The translations under genes and the position numbers were made by a program. This document shows positions 1 through 7,022 of a stretch of 49,885 nt of DNA, in pieces. Each line of letters begins with the position of its first letter. Position 1 is the stretch's first letter. Where the stretch lies: the NCBI GenBank assembly GCA_017305835.1, contig JAFKJY010000074.1, forward strand, positions 1-49,885, in the 5' to 3' direction. The DNA is from Hyphomicrobiales bacterium (GTDB lineage: Bacteria > Pseudomonadota > Alphaproteobacteria > Rhizobiales > Rhizobiaceae). The notes beneath the pieces were generated by a model that was not told where the DNA came from, ran no database searches, and worked only from the letters and a program-made list of their open reading frames with translations.

Positions 1-2795
1 GGGCCGCCTGCCTCGCGGGCGGCTTCCGCCAGCGGGTTCTCCGCGCCTTCGCCCTCGCGCGCGGCGACCGCGCGGGCGGCGGCGTCGATGAGCGCGATCT
101 GCGCGGGGAACATGTCGCGAAACAGGCCGGAGATGCGGAAGGTGACGTCGACGCGCGGGCGGCCGAGGGAGGCCAGCGGCAGCACCTCGATGCCGGTGAC
201 GCGGCCGGTGGCGCCGTCCCAGACCGGGCGGCAGCCCATCAGGCTCAGTCCCTGCGCGATCTCCTCGCCGCCGGTGCGCAGGCTGGCCGAGCCCCACAGG
301 TCGATGACCAGCGCGCGCGGCCAGTCGCCGTGGTCCTGAAGATAGCGGCGCAGCACCTCCTCCGCGCCCGCCCGGCCGAGCTCGAAGGCGGTCGGCGTCG
401 GCATGGTGCGCGGGTCGGCGGTGAAGAGGTTGCGGCCGGTCGGCAGCACGTCCGTGCGGCCGCGGGCGGGCGCGCCGGACGGGCCGGGTGCGACGTGGCG
501 GCCGTCGAGGGCGGCGATCAGGGCGGCGCGCTCGCGGGCGGCGCTTTCAATCCGGATCGCTTCGCCCGTGTCGTCGCGGCCATAGACGTGCTGGCCGTCC
601 TTGAGCGCAAAATCCTTGATGTCGCAGAGCCAGGCGTCGATGCGGCGCAGGGCCTCGTCGGGCTGGTCGGTCTCGGCGACGCCGGCCTCGGCGGCGAGCT
701 CGGTCCGGCGCGCCGTCTCGACGATCAGCTTCGCCAGCCGGTCGCGGCGGCGGCGGTCGAGCCCGTCGGCCTGCGCATACTCGTCGACGAGCTGCTCGAG
801 CTTCTGCTGCTCCGGCGACAGGCCGGCAAGGCCAAGCGGCGGCGGCATGTGGCCGAGCGTGACCGCCGCGATGCGGCGCTTGGCGTGGGCGGCCTCGCCC
901 GGGTTCGACACGATGAAGGGATAGACGACCGGCAGCGGGCCGGCGACGATCTCGGGGAAGCAGGCGGCCGACAGCGCCACCGTCTTGCCCGGCAGCCATT
1001 CCAGCGTGCCGTGCGCGCCGACATGGACGAGCGCATGGATGCCGAGCGCCTGCCGCAGCCACAGGCCGAAGGCCACGAGCTCGTGGCGCGGCGGCAGCGC
1101 GGGGTCGTGATAGTCGGCGCGGCGGTCGGCCGAGCGGCCGCGGTCGGGCGCGAGCGCGACGGTGACGTTGCCGAAGGTGGCGGCGCGGAAGACGTAGCCG
1201 GTTGGCGTGATCTCCCCCCTTGTGGGGGAGATGGGCGGCAGCCCAGAGGGGGGCAACGTCGAGCGCGTCCGTTGCGCATGTTCGTTGCTCGATTCAATTT
1301 GAGACGCCGGCGGGACAGCGCCCCCCTCTGCCCTGCCGGGCATCTCCCCCACAAGGGGGGAGATCGGGCCGGCATCGGCTGCCTCGCCCCACGCGCCGAT
1401 CACCTTTTCCCGAGTCTCCTCAGGCAGTTGGGCGAAGGCCTGGGCATAGTCGTCGAACGACATGCCGCACTGATTCAACTCCAGCAGCCGCAGGAGTTCG
1501 CGCGGGGATTCCGGAATCCCTTCAACCGAATAGCCCTCGGCCTTGAGGTCGCGGAGCATCTCCAGCACGCTCTGCGGCACGTCGAGGCCGACGGCGTAGC
1601 CGGTGCGGCCGGGGGCGTTGGGGTAGTCGGGGACGAGGATAGCGAGCTTTCGCTTCGTGCGCGGCGTGCGGCTCAGGCGCACCATCGCGGCGACGCGGTC
1701 GGCGAGCGCGGCGATGCGGTCGGGCTCCGGCCGGTTGCCCTGCGCCCGATAGCCGAGGGCGGCATCGGCCTGCCGCTCGGCCTTGAAGGAGATGGCGCCG
1801 CCGAGGATGCGGCCGTCGAGCTCGGGCAGCACGACGTGCATGGCGAGATCGGCGGGGGCGAGGCCGCGCTGGTTGGTCTTCCACGCCTCGCGCCGCGTTG
1901 TCGCGACGATCGCCTGGAAGACCGGCACGCCGGCGCGGTCGAACAGCGTCTCCGCGCCCGGCTCGGCGCCGCTGGCGAAGGCGGTGGCGGTGACGATCGC
2001 GGCGGGCGGGAAGGCGGCGAATGTGGCTTCCACGAAGGCGAGGGAATCGGGGGCCTTGAGGCTGGCGACGAAGACCGGAACCGGCGTCAGGCCGCGCTCG
2101 GCGAGCGCCGCGCATAGGGCGTCGACGGGCGCGGCATCGCCCGCGAGCAGCATGGAGCGGTAGAAGAGGAGGGGGATGAGGCGGCATCCTATCCCCGTGA
2201 ACGGGGAGAGGAGCGCTTCCATCTCCGCCGCGCCGACAATCCCCCGTCCCGGCCAGTAATAGCCCGCCTTCGGCAGCGGCCGTGCGGGGGGTGCCTCGGC
2301 CTCGCGGCCGGCATGGCTGGCGAGGCGGGCAAGCAGCGCGGCCATGTTGTCCGGCCCGCCCTCGCGGAAATAGGCAAGCAGTGCTGCGAGTTCTTCCGCC
2401 GGCAGGGTGGAGGCTTCGGCCAGCCGCTCATCCGCCGCGCGGTCTTCGCCGGGCAGGAGCGCCAGCGCGATACCCTTCTCGCGGGCGAGCGCGGCCAGCC
2501 GGTCGCAGCCGTAGCGCCACCAGTCATGGCCGCCGAGGATGCGCACGAGGATGATCTTGGCATGCGCGGCGACACTGTCGACCCATAAATCCACCGACAT
2601 CGGGTGGCGCAGGTCGCGCAGGTTCGCCACGCGCAGCGAGGGCAGGCGATCGCGGCCGGCCTCCCACGCGGCGGCGAGGCCGGCGAGGTCGCTGTCGGTG
2701 AAGGACAGCGCCACCATCTCGGCCGGCGCCTGGCGCAGGTCGATCGGCTCGGCGAGATCGTCGAGCGAGGCCGATGATGTGGCGAGCAGGTGCAC
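1..2795 (-). CDS. cobN: Cobaltochelatase subunit CobN, 3' part outside the window
   Basis: This is the large subunit of the aerobic CobNST cobaltochelatase, which inserts cobalt into hydrogenobyrinic acid a,c-diamide using ATP. About 931 residues are visible of a protein normally near 1,250; the C-terminus lies beyond base 1. The start is a GTG (2795-2793), giving VHLLATSS, three bases after the cobW stop, so translation is probably coupled. Family landmarks are a GYYWPG stretch, LLFYRS, YHDPALPPRHE, HVGAHGTLEWLPGK and a later YPFIVSNPGE. Two oddities are visible. An in-frame palindromic repeat (1209-1365) adds about residues 474-529 just before FGNVTVAL, and a small palindrome at 2191-2210 encodes part of LSPFTGIG. 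The frame is open through both. Identity is secure; whether the enzyme is active with the insertion is unknown. Confidence 0.93.
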   Translation of the reverse strand, partial: MHLLATSSASLDDLAEPIDLRQAPAEMVALSFTDSDLAGLAAAWEAGRDRLPSLRVANLRDLRHPMSVDLWVDSVAAHAKIILVRILGGHDWWRYGCDRLAALAREKGIALALLPGEDRAADERLAEASTLPAEELAALLAYFREGGPDNMAALLARLASHAGREAEAPPARPLPKAGYYWPGRGIVGAAEMEALLSPFTGIGCRLIPLLFYRSMLLAGDAAPVDALCAALAERGLTPVPVFVASLKAPDSLAFVEATFAAFPPAAIVTATAFASGAEPGAETLFDRAGVPVFQAIVATTRREAWKTNQRGLAPADLAMHVVLPELDGRILGGAISFKAERQADAALGYRAQGNRPEPDRIAALADRVAAMVRLSRTPRTKRKLAILVPDYPNAPGRTGYAVGLDVPQSVLEMLRDLKAEGYSVEGIPESPRELLRLLELNQCGMSFDDYAQAFAQLPEETREKVIGAWGEAADAGPISPLVGEMPGRAEGGAVPPASQIESSNEHAQRTRSTLPPSGLPPISPTRGEITPTGYVFRAATFGNVTVALAPDRGRSADRRADYHDPALPPRHELVAFGLWLRQALGIHALVHVGAHGTLEWLPGKTVALSAACFPEIVAGPLPVVYPFIVSNPGEAAHAKRRIAAVTLGHMPPPLGLAGLSPEQQKLEQLVDEYAQADGLDRRRRDRLAKLIVETARRTELAAEAGVAETDQPDEALRRIDAWLCDIKDFALKDGQHVYGRDDTGEAIRIESAARERAALIAALDGRHVAPGPSGAPARGRTDVLPTGRNLFTADPRTMPTPTAFELGRAGAEEVLRRYLQDHGDWPRALVIDLWGSASLRTGGEEIAQGLSLMGCRPVWDGATGRVTGIEVLPLASLGRPRVDVTFRISGLFRDMFPAQIALIDAAARAVAAREGEGAENPLAEAAREAGG
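1209..1365. repeat. Palindromic repeat element inserted in frame in cobN
   Basis: Two inverted arms of about 46 bases (1209-1254 and about 1318-1365) differ at only a few positions. Each outer part is itself a small hairpin, CTCCCCC(C)TTGTGGGGGAG. The 60-odd bases between the arms show no feature. Read in the cobN frame the element gives ISPLVGEMPGRAEGG at one end and PPSGLPPISPTRGEI at the other, with no stop. The sequence is low-complexity, Pro/Gly-rich and unlike the surrounding CobN. It resembles the abundant small palindromes of rhizobial genomes; the exact named family was not determined. Confidence 0.85.
2191..2210. repeat. Small CCCCGT-GA-ACGGGG palindrome inside cobN
   Basis: Bases 2193-2206 form a perfect 6-bp stem with a 2-base loop, flanked by partly matching bases. 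In the cobN frame it encodes part of ALLSPFTGIGCRL, between the WPG motif and LLFYRS, a stretch that varies in length in the family. It may be the remnant of a second kind of small palindromic repeat, or simply coincidental GC-rich coding sequence. Confidence 0.35.
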
Positions 2796-2798
2796 GAT

Positions 2799-3833
2799 CT
2801 ATCCGGCGAGCGCAGCCTCGATCTCGGCGCGGCGGATGCCCTTCTCGCCGATCACGACGAGGCGGCCGCGGCGGGCCTCCTGCGGTTGCCAGGCGCGGTC
2901 GTAGTAGTGGTTGACGCGTGGGCCGACGGCCTGCACCAGGAGCCGCATCGGCTTGCCGGCGACCGGAACGAAACCCTTTATCCGCAGCACCTTCTCGGCC
3001 TCGGCTACCGCGGAGATTCGGGCAGCGAGCGCGGCCGGGTCGGCGGCCTCGGGCACGTCGACGACGAAGGTGTCGAACTCGTCGTGGTCGTGGTCTTCCT
3101 CGTCGTCGTGGTTGGTCCTGCGGTTCTCGATGTCGTCCTCGGTGCCGATGCCGAGGCCCAGCACCACGGCGGGGTCGACCCTGCCGTCCTTCGCGGCGAC
3201 GACGGAGACGGCGTGGCGCAGGTGGCCGGAGATCATCTGCTCGGCCCGCGCGCGTCCGTCGGCGTCGATCAGGTCGCTCTTGGACAGCACGATGAGGTCG
3301 GCGCAGGCGATCTGGTCCTCGAACACCTCCTCGACCGGATCGTCATGGTCGAGGCTGTCGTCGGCGGCGCGCTGGGCGGCGAGCGCGTCCATGTCGGCCG
3401 CCACGCGGCCTTCGGCCAGCGCTGCGCCGTCGACCACGGTGACGACGCCGTCGACCGTGACGCGGCCCTTGACGGTCGGCCACTGGAAGGCCTGCACCAG
3501 CGGCTTCGGCAAGGCGAGGCCGGAGGTCTCGATCAGGATGTGGTCGACTTTCGGCGTGCGCGACAGCACCTGATCCAGCGCCGGCACGAAATCGTCGGCG
3601 ACGGTGCAGCAGATGCAGCCGTTGGCGAGCTCGACCACGTTCTCCTCCGGGCAGGCCTCGACGCCGCAGCCCTTGAGGATGTCGCCGTCGATGCCGACGT
3701 CGCCGAACTCGTTGACGATGATCGCCAGCCGCTTGCCCTTGGCGTTGGCGATCAAATGGCGGATCAGCGTGGTCTTGCCGGCGCCGAGGAAGCCGGTGAC
3801 GACGGTGCAGGGGACGCGTTCGACGGAGCTCAT
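2799..3833 (-). CDS. cobW: CobW-family GTPase metallochaperone, cobalamin-linked
   Basis: This is a G3E-family P-loop GTPase of 344 residues, thought to deliver metal (cobalt here) to the cobalamin pathway. The ATG at 3833 gives MSSVERVPCTVVTG; longer readings run into the upstream gene. Visible motifs are Walker A GFLGAGKTTL near residue 15, the metal-binding CxCC motif in NGCICCTV, ETSGLALPKP, the SKSD guanine-specificity motif, and a His/Asp/Glu-rich loop (DDEEDHDHDEFD) before the C-terminal CobW_C domain. The start overlaps the stop of the DUF1636 gene by four bases (ATGA) and cobN follows after three bases, so these three genes form one leftward unit downstream of the cobalamin riboswitch at 4325-4489. 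Confidence 0.94.
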   Translation of the reverse strand: MSSVERVPCTVVTGFLGAGKTTLIRHLIANAKGKRLAIIVNEFGDVGIDGDILKGCGVEACPEENVVELANGCICCTVADDFVPALDQVLSRTPKVDHILIETSGLALPKPLVQAFQWPTVKGRVTVDGVVTVVDGAALAEGRVAADMDALAAQRAADDSLDHDDPVEEVFEDQIACADLIVLSKSDLIDADGRARAEQMISGHLRHAVSVVAAKDGRVDPAVVLGLGIGTEDDIENRRTNHDDEEDHDHDEFDTFVVDVPEAADPAALAARISAVAEAEKVLRIKGFVPVAGKPMRLLVQAVGPRVNHYYDRAWQPQEARRGRLVVIGEKGIRRAEIEAALAG

Positions 3834-4282
3834 CTGTCTTCCTTGAAAAAGTCGATGGTGGGGATGCGCGCGACCAGGCCGCGCTTGAGCGATTCGGGCC
3901 GCGCCCGGAACGGCATGAAGCCGTCGGTCGAGCCGGCGAAGAGAAGCGCGCCGGCGACGAGGTCGGAGCCGGCATCCTCGCCGAGGCCGCCGAAGACGTA
4001 GCTCCAGCAGCCGTCGCGCAGCATGGCGGCGGAGATGCCGCGCTTGCAGTTGCCGAGGCAGCCGACCTGGCGGACCGCGACGCCGCTGCCTTCGGCTGCG
4101 CGGCGGGTGTCCTCGACCAGCCGCGAGCCGGGGCGGGGATAGTCGTCCGTGCCGTTCTCGCCGCGGCAGGAGTTGCACACGATGATGGTGACGCTCGACA
4201 CATCCGGCGTCGCGGCGGGATCGTCTCCCGCCGGCCCGGCGGCGCTTGCGCAGAACTCGTCCGTCTTCAAATCGCGCTCCAT
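3830..4282 (-). CDS. DUF1636 family thioredoxin-like Fe-S protein
   Basis: A small protein of about 150 residues encoded just before cobW. The C-terminal hundred residues carry the DUF1636 pattern: VCNSCRG, then about 40 residues later GCLGNCKRG, followed by an FGGL stretch and the DGFMPFR...ESLKRGLVARIP ending. This is the cysteine layout of thioredoxin-like [2Fe-2S] ferredoxins. The exact role is not known; the genes regularly accompany cobW and cobN, so a part in cobalt or redox supply is inferred. The ATG at 4282 was chosen because longer readings run into the cobalamin riboswitch. The first 45 residues look unstructured, and a start nearer VSSVTIIVC is possible. Confidence 0.85.
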   Translation of the reverse strand: MERDLKTDEFCASAAGPAGDDPAATPDVSSVTIIVCNSCRGENGTDDYPRPGSRLVEDTRRAAEGSGVAVRQVGCLGNCKRGISAAMLRDGCWSYVFGGLGEDAGSDLVAGALLFAGSTDGFMPFRARPESLKRGLVARIPTIDFFKEDR

Positions 4283-4324
4283 GCCCGGGTCACCCGCCGG
4301 GCGGCTGGATTGATGTCGTTCGAC

Positions 4325-4489
4325 GGCAGGTCTCCTGGCTCGCGGGTCGCTGCCGGCGCCGCCTTCCCGGGTTTCCCAGTGGCCTTCGGCGTCCGGCTCG
4401 TCGCTCACAGTTGCGGGGACAGCTGCGGATTTGCGCCCTGAGACGCGCACCGCATTCCCTCTTAGCCCCTCGCGTCGCCGCAAGGGGAC
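4325..4489 (-). promoter_or_regulatory. Cobalamin riboswitch, leftward (DUF1636-cobW-cobN)
   Basis: Read on the minus strand, the segment shows the conserved parts of an adenosylcobalamin riboswitch in order: GAGGGGCTAAGAGGGAATGC, then AATCCGCAGCTGTCCCCGCA and ACTGTGAGC, GCCACTGGG, CGGGAAGGCGG, and the terminal GCGAGCCAGGAGACCTGCC. It lies 42 bases before the chosen DUF1636 start. It is expected to reduce expression of the unit when adenosylcobalamin is plentiful; no clear rho-independent terminator was seen, so control may be at translation. Confidence 0.95.
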
Positions 4490-4499
4490 CGTCGCGGCC

Positions 4500-4529
4500 T
4501 ATCTATTGCCCGGCCCCGGTCCAAGTCAA
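4500..4529 (-). promoter_or_regulatory. Candidate sigma-70 promoter for the leftward riboswitch
   Basis: On the minus strand TTGACT (4529-4524) and TAGATA (4505-4500) are separated by 18 bases. The predicted transcription start, around 4492-4494, falls right at the 5' edge of the riboswitch, which supports the call. Found by inspection only. Confidence 0.55.
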
Positions 4530-4599
4530 CGCAAGGCGCGCCGCCCGATGTCGCATTTCCGATTGCGCCGAAAGCCATTTCGGATCATGCTGAAAGGAG

Positions 4600-4765
4600 T
4601 CGCCGGTCCCCGCGAGGGGAACGAGAGGGAATGCGGTGCGGGCGAAAGCCCAATGCCGCGGCTGCCCCCGCAACTGTAAGCGGTGAGCTTTGCCCGAAAG
4701 CCACTGGAGGCCGCGCCTCCGGGAAGGCGGGAGAAGCGCCATAACCGCGAGCCAGGAGACCTGCC
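4600..4765 (+). promoter_or_regulatory. Cobalamin riboswitch, rightward (cbtBA-cobPOQ)
   Basis: A second full cobalamin riboswitch: CGCCGGTCCCCGCGAGGGGA, AGAGGGAATGCGGTG, GCTGCCCCCGCAACTGTAAG, CGGTGAGC, AAGCCACTGG, CGGGAAGGCGG and CCGCGAGCCAGGAGACCTGC occur in order. It ends about 50 bases before the cbtB ATG. It faces away from the riboswitch at 4325-4489, and the two share a spacer of about 110 bases. The upstream promoter is not clear; TTGCGC at 4563 with CATGCT at 4586 is a weak candidate. Confidence 0.95.
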
Positions 4766-4817
4766 GGCGGCGAAGACGAAACACCGGCGCCCTCGGGTGG
4801 AGGGCAGGAGGGAAGAC

Positions 4818-4997
4818 ATGACGACCAATACGAGCGCCATCGGCGCTGGCGCATCATCGCAATCGCGGCTGACGCAGCTCGGGCTCGCAGCCCTGCTCGG
4901 CTTCTTCGTGATCGGCTTCGTCGGGTTCAGCCACATCGCGGCCGCCCACAATGCCGGCCACGACTACCGCCATTCGATGGCTTTCCCCTGCCACTGA
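4818..4997 (+). CDS. cbtB: CbtB, small subunit of a predicted cobalt transporter
   Basis: A 59-residue protein with one transmembrane segment (about residues 19-40, LGLAALLGFFVIGFVGFSHI) and the characteristic His-rich ending HNAGHDYRHSMAFPCH, likely a metal-binding site. CbtB is always paired with CbtA, and the pair is predicted to import cobalt under B12-riboswitch control. The ATG at 4818 follows AGGAGGGAAG; an in-frame ATG at 4683 lies inside the riboswitch and is rejected. The riboswitch at 4600-4765 sits immediately upstream. Confidence 0.93.
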   Translation: MTTNTSAIGAGASSQSRLTQLGLAALLGFFVIGFVGFSHIAAAHNAGHDYRHSMAFPCH

Positions 4998-5143
4998 CGA
5001 CGGCTTGTGAGATGCCGGAACCTGTGGAGGGGCCCGTGCCGGCTCCCGCGACCGCCTGTGCGGAATACGCTGCGGGGCGGCACTGACGGCTTCCATCCTT
5101 CTTCCGGCCTGACGCGAGCCCCCGCACCAACGAGGGTCTTCCC

Positions 5144-5896
5144 ATGAACATCTTTCGCAACGTCGTGTTCGTCGCGGCGCTGGCCGGGCTTTGCGCCGGC
5201 ATCCTCATGGCCGCCATGCAGGCCTATGCCACCGTCCCGCTGATCCTCCATGCCGAGGTCTACGAACAGGGCGAGCACGCCCACGACCATGGCGCGGCCG
5301 CGCCTGCCGCCGCCGCTTCCTCCGACCAGCAGCAGGCTGCCACCGCCGCCGAAGAGGAGGAGGAATGGGAGCCGGCCGACGGCTTCGAGCGCTACGCCTT
5401 CACCGTGCTCGCCAACATCGTCACCGGTATCGGCTTCGCGCTGGTGCTGGTGGCGGCCTCCGAGCTTGCCGGCGGCATTGCGAGCTGGCGCGAGGGACTG
5501 ATCTGGGGGCTGGCGGGCTTTGCCGTCTTCACGCTGGCGCCCGGGCTCGGCCTGCCGCCGGAGCTGCCGGCCATGCCGGCCGCAGACCTGACCGCGCGCC
5601 AGGTCTGGTGGATCGGCACGGCGGCGGCGACGGCCGCCGGGCTGGCGCTGATCGCGTTCCGCCGCACGCTGCCGCTGGCGCTTCTCGGGCTGGCGCTGAT
5701 CGTGGTGCCGCACATGATCGGCGCGCCGCAGCCGGAAAGCCACGAGACGCCGATCCCGGAGAACCTGCACCACAGCTTCGTGGTGGCGGTGACGGTCACC
5801 AACCTGATCTTCTGGGTGGCGCTCGGCATGCTGGTCGCCGTCTTCCGGCAGCGCGTCTCGATCCCCGCCGGCGAGCCGCGGGAACGCCTTGCCTGA
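5144..5896 (+). CDS. cbtA: CbtA, membrane subunit of a predicted cobalt transporter
   Basis: A 250-residue integral membrane protein with about five to six hydrophobic segments (near residues 5-30, 85-110, 115-135, 155-175, 180-195 and 215-235). A His/Ala/Glu-rich loop, GEHAHDHG followed by a run of acidic residues, could bind metal outside the membrane. Conserved CbtA features include the FRNVVFVAALAGL start, GFERYAFTVLANIVTGIGFAL and HMIGAPQPE. It follows cbtB by 146 bases with no recognisable terminator and overlaps the next gene by eight bases, so it is probably in the same riboswitch-controlled transcript. Cobalt specificity is inferred from family and context. Confidence 0.92.
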   Translation: MNIFRNVVFVAALAGLCAGILMAAMQAYATVPLILHAEVYEQGEHAHDHGAAAPAAAASSDQQQAATAAEEEEEWEPADGFERYAFTVLANIVTGIGFALVLVAASELAGGIASWREGLIWGLAGFAVFTLAPGLGLPPELPAMPAADLTARQVWWIGTAAATAAGLALIAFRRTLPLALLGLALIVVPHMIGAPQPESHETPIPENLHHSFVVAVTVTNLIFWVALGMLVAVFRQRVSIPAGEPRERLA

Positions 5897-6404
5897 CCGG
5901 AGCCACCTGACCTTCGTCCTCGGCGGCGCGCGCTCCGGCAAGAGCACCCATGCCGAGAAGCTGACCTCCGGCTTCCCCGCGCCGTGGCTCTATGTCGCCA
6001 CGGCGCAGGCCTTCGACGAGGAGATGCGGGAGCGCATCGCGCAGCACCGCGCGCGCCGGGGCGAGGGCTGGACGACGGCGGAGGCGCCGCTCGACCTCGC
6101 CGCGGCGCTGGCCGGGGCCCCGGGGCGCCAGCCGGTGCTCGTCGACTGCCTGACGCTGTGGCTCTCCAACCACATGCTGGCCGGGCACGACGTGGACGCC
6201 GAATCCGACAGGCTGGCGGCGGTGCTGGCCAGGCCGCGCGGGCCGTGGTTCGTCGTCTCCAACGAGGTCGGGCTCGGCGTGGTGCCGGACAACGCGCTCG
6301 GCCGCCGGTTCCGTGACGCGCAGGGCCGGCTCAACAGACAAGTCGCCGAGGCCGCCGACAGGGTGGTGCTGATGGTGGCCGGACTGCCGATGCAGGTGAA
6401 ATGA
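5889..6404 (+). CDS. cobP: Bifunctional adenosylcobinamide kinase / adenosylcobinamide-phosphate guanylyltransferase
   Basis: This enzyme (CobU in Salmonella, CobP in Pseudomonas denitrificans) phosphorylates adenosylcobinamide and transfers GMP to give adenosylcobinamide-GDP. The 171 residues match family length. A P-loop GGARSGKS lies at residues 12-19, followed by VDCLTLWLSN and the conserved NEVGLGVVPDNALGRRFRD and LNRQVAEAAD stretches. The start is a TTG that overlaps the cbtA stop, and the end overlaps cobO by four bases, which points to translational coupling. A different start a few codons away cannot be excluded. Confidence 0.94.
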   Translation: MPDRSHLTFVLGGARSGKSTHAEKLTSGFPAPWLYVATAQAFDEEMRERIAQHRARRGEGWTTAEAPLDLAAALAGAPGRQPVLVDCLTLWLSNHMLAGHDVDAESDRLAAVLARPRGPWFVVSNEVGLGVVPDNALGRRFRDAQGRLNRQVAEAADRVVLMVAGLPMQVK

Positions 6405-7018
6405 TGAGCGAGATTGCCGACAGGGACGCCGAGCGCCATCGCGCCAAGATGGCCAAGCGCAAGCAGGTGCAGGACGCCGAGGTCGCCGCAAAGACGATCG
6501 AGAAGGGCCTGCTGATCGTCAATACAGGTCCCGGCAAGGGCAAGACCACGGCCGCCTTCGGGCTGGCGCTGCGGATGCTCGGCCACGGCCGCCGCGTCGG
6601 CGTCGTGCAGTTCATCAAGGGCGGCTGGCAGACCGGCGAGCGCGACGCTTTCGCGGCCTTCGGCGACCGCGTCGCCTGGCACACGATGGGCGAGGGCTTC
6701 ACCTGGGAGACGCAAGACCTCGCGCGCGACGTGGCGGCGGCCGGGCGCGCATGGGAGAAGGCGAAGGAGCTGATGGCCGACCCGTCGATCAGCCTGCTGG
6801 TGCTCGACGAGCTCAACATCGCGCTGCGCTACGACTACCTGCCGCTGGCCGACGTGGTGGCGGCGCTGAAGGCGCGACGGGGCGACCTGCACGTCGTCGT
6901 CACCGGCCGCAACGCCAAGCCGGAGCTGGTGGAAGCCGCCGACCTCGTCACCGAGATGGGCGCGACCAAGCACCATTTCTCCGCCGGCGTGAAGGCGCAG
7001 CAGGGGATCGAGTTCTAG
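6401..7018 (+). CDS. cobO: Cob(I)yrinic acid a,c-diamide adenosyltransferase
   Basis: CobO/BtuR/CobA-type adenosyltransferase, which attaches the upper 5'-deoxyadenosyl ligand from ATP to reduced corrinoid. The 205 residues carry a Walker A-like TGPGKGKTT (about 42-50), [11 protein letters not shown], a [16 protein letters not shown] stretch and [21 protein letters not shown] near the end. The Lys/Arg-rich N-terminus is typical of the longer alphaproteobacterial forms. The start overlaps cobP (ATGATGA; the second ATG at 6404 is equally possible), and cobQ begins four bases after its stop. Confidence 0.95.
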   Translation: MMSEIADRDAERHRAKMAKRKQVQDAEVAAKTIEKGLLIVNTGPGKGKTTAAFGLALRMLGHGRRVGVVQFIKGGWQTGERDAFAAFGDRVAWHTMGEGFTWETQDLARDVAAAGRAWEKAKELMADPSISLLVLDELNIALRYDYLPLADVVAALKARRGDLHVVVTGRNAKPELVEAADLVTEMGATKHHFSAGVKAQQGIEF

Positions 7019-7022
7019 GCGC

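Noticed and set aside
4683..4817. An upstream in-frame ATG for cbtB
   Set aside because: It lies within the cobalamin riboswitch and encodes sequence absent from CbtB; the ATG at 4818 has a proper ribosome site.
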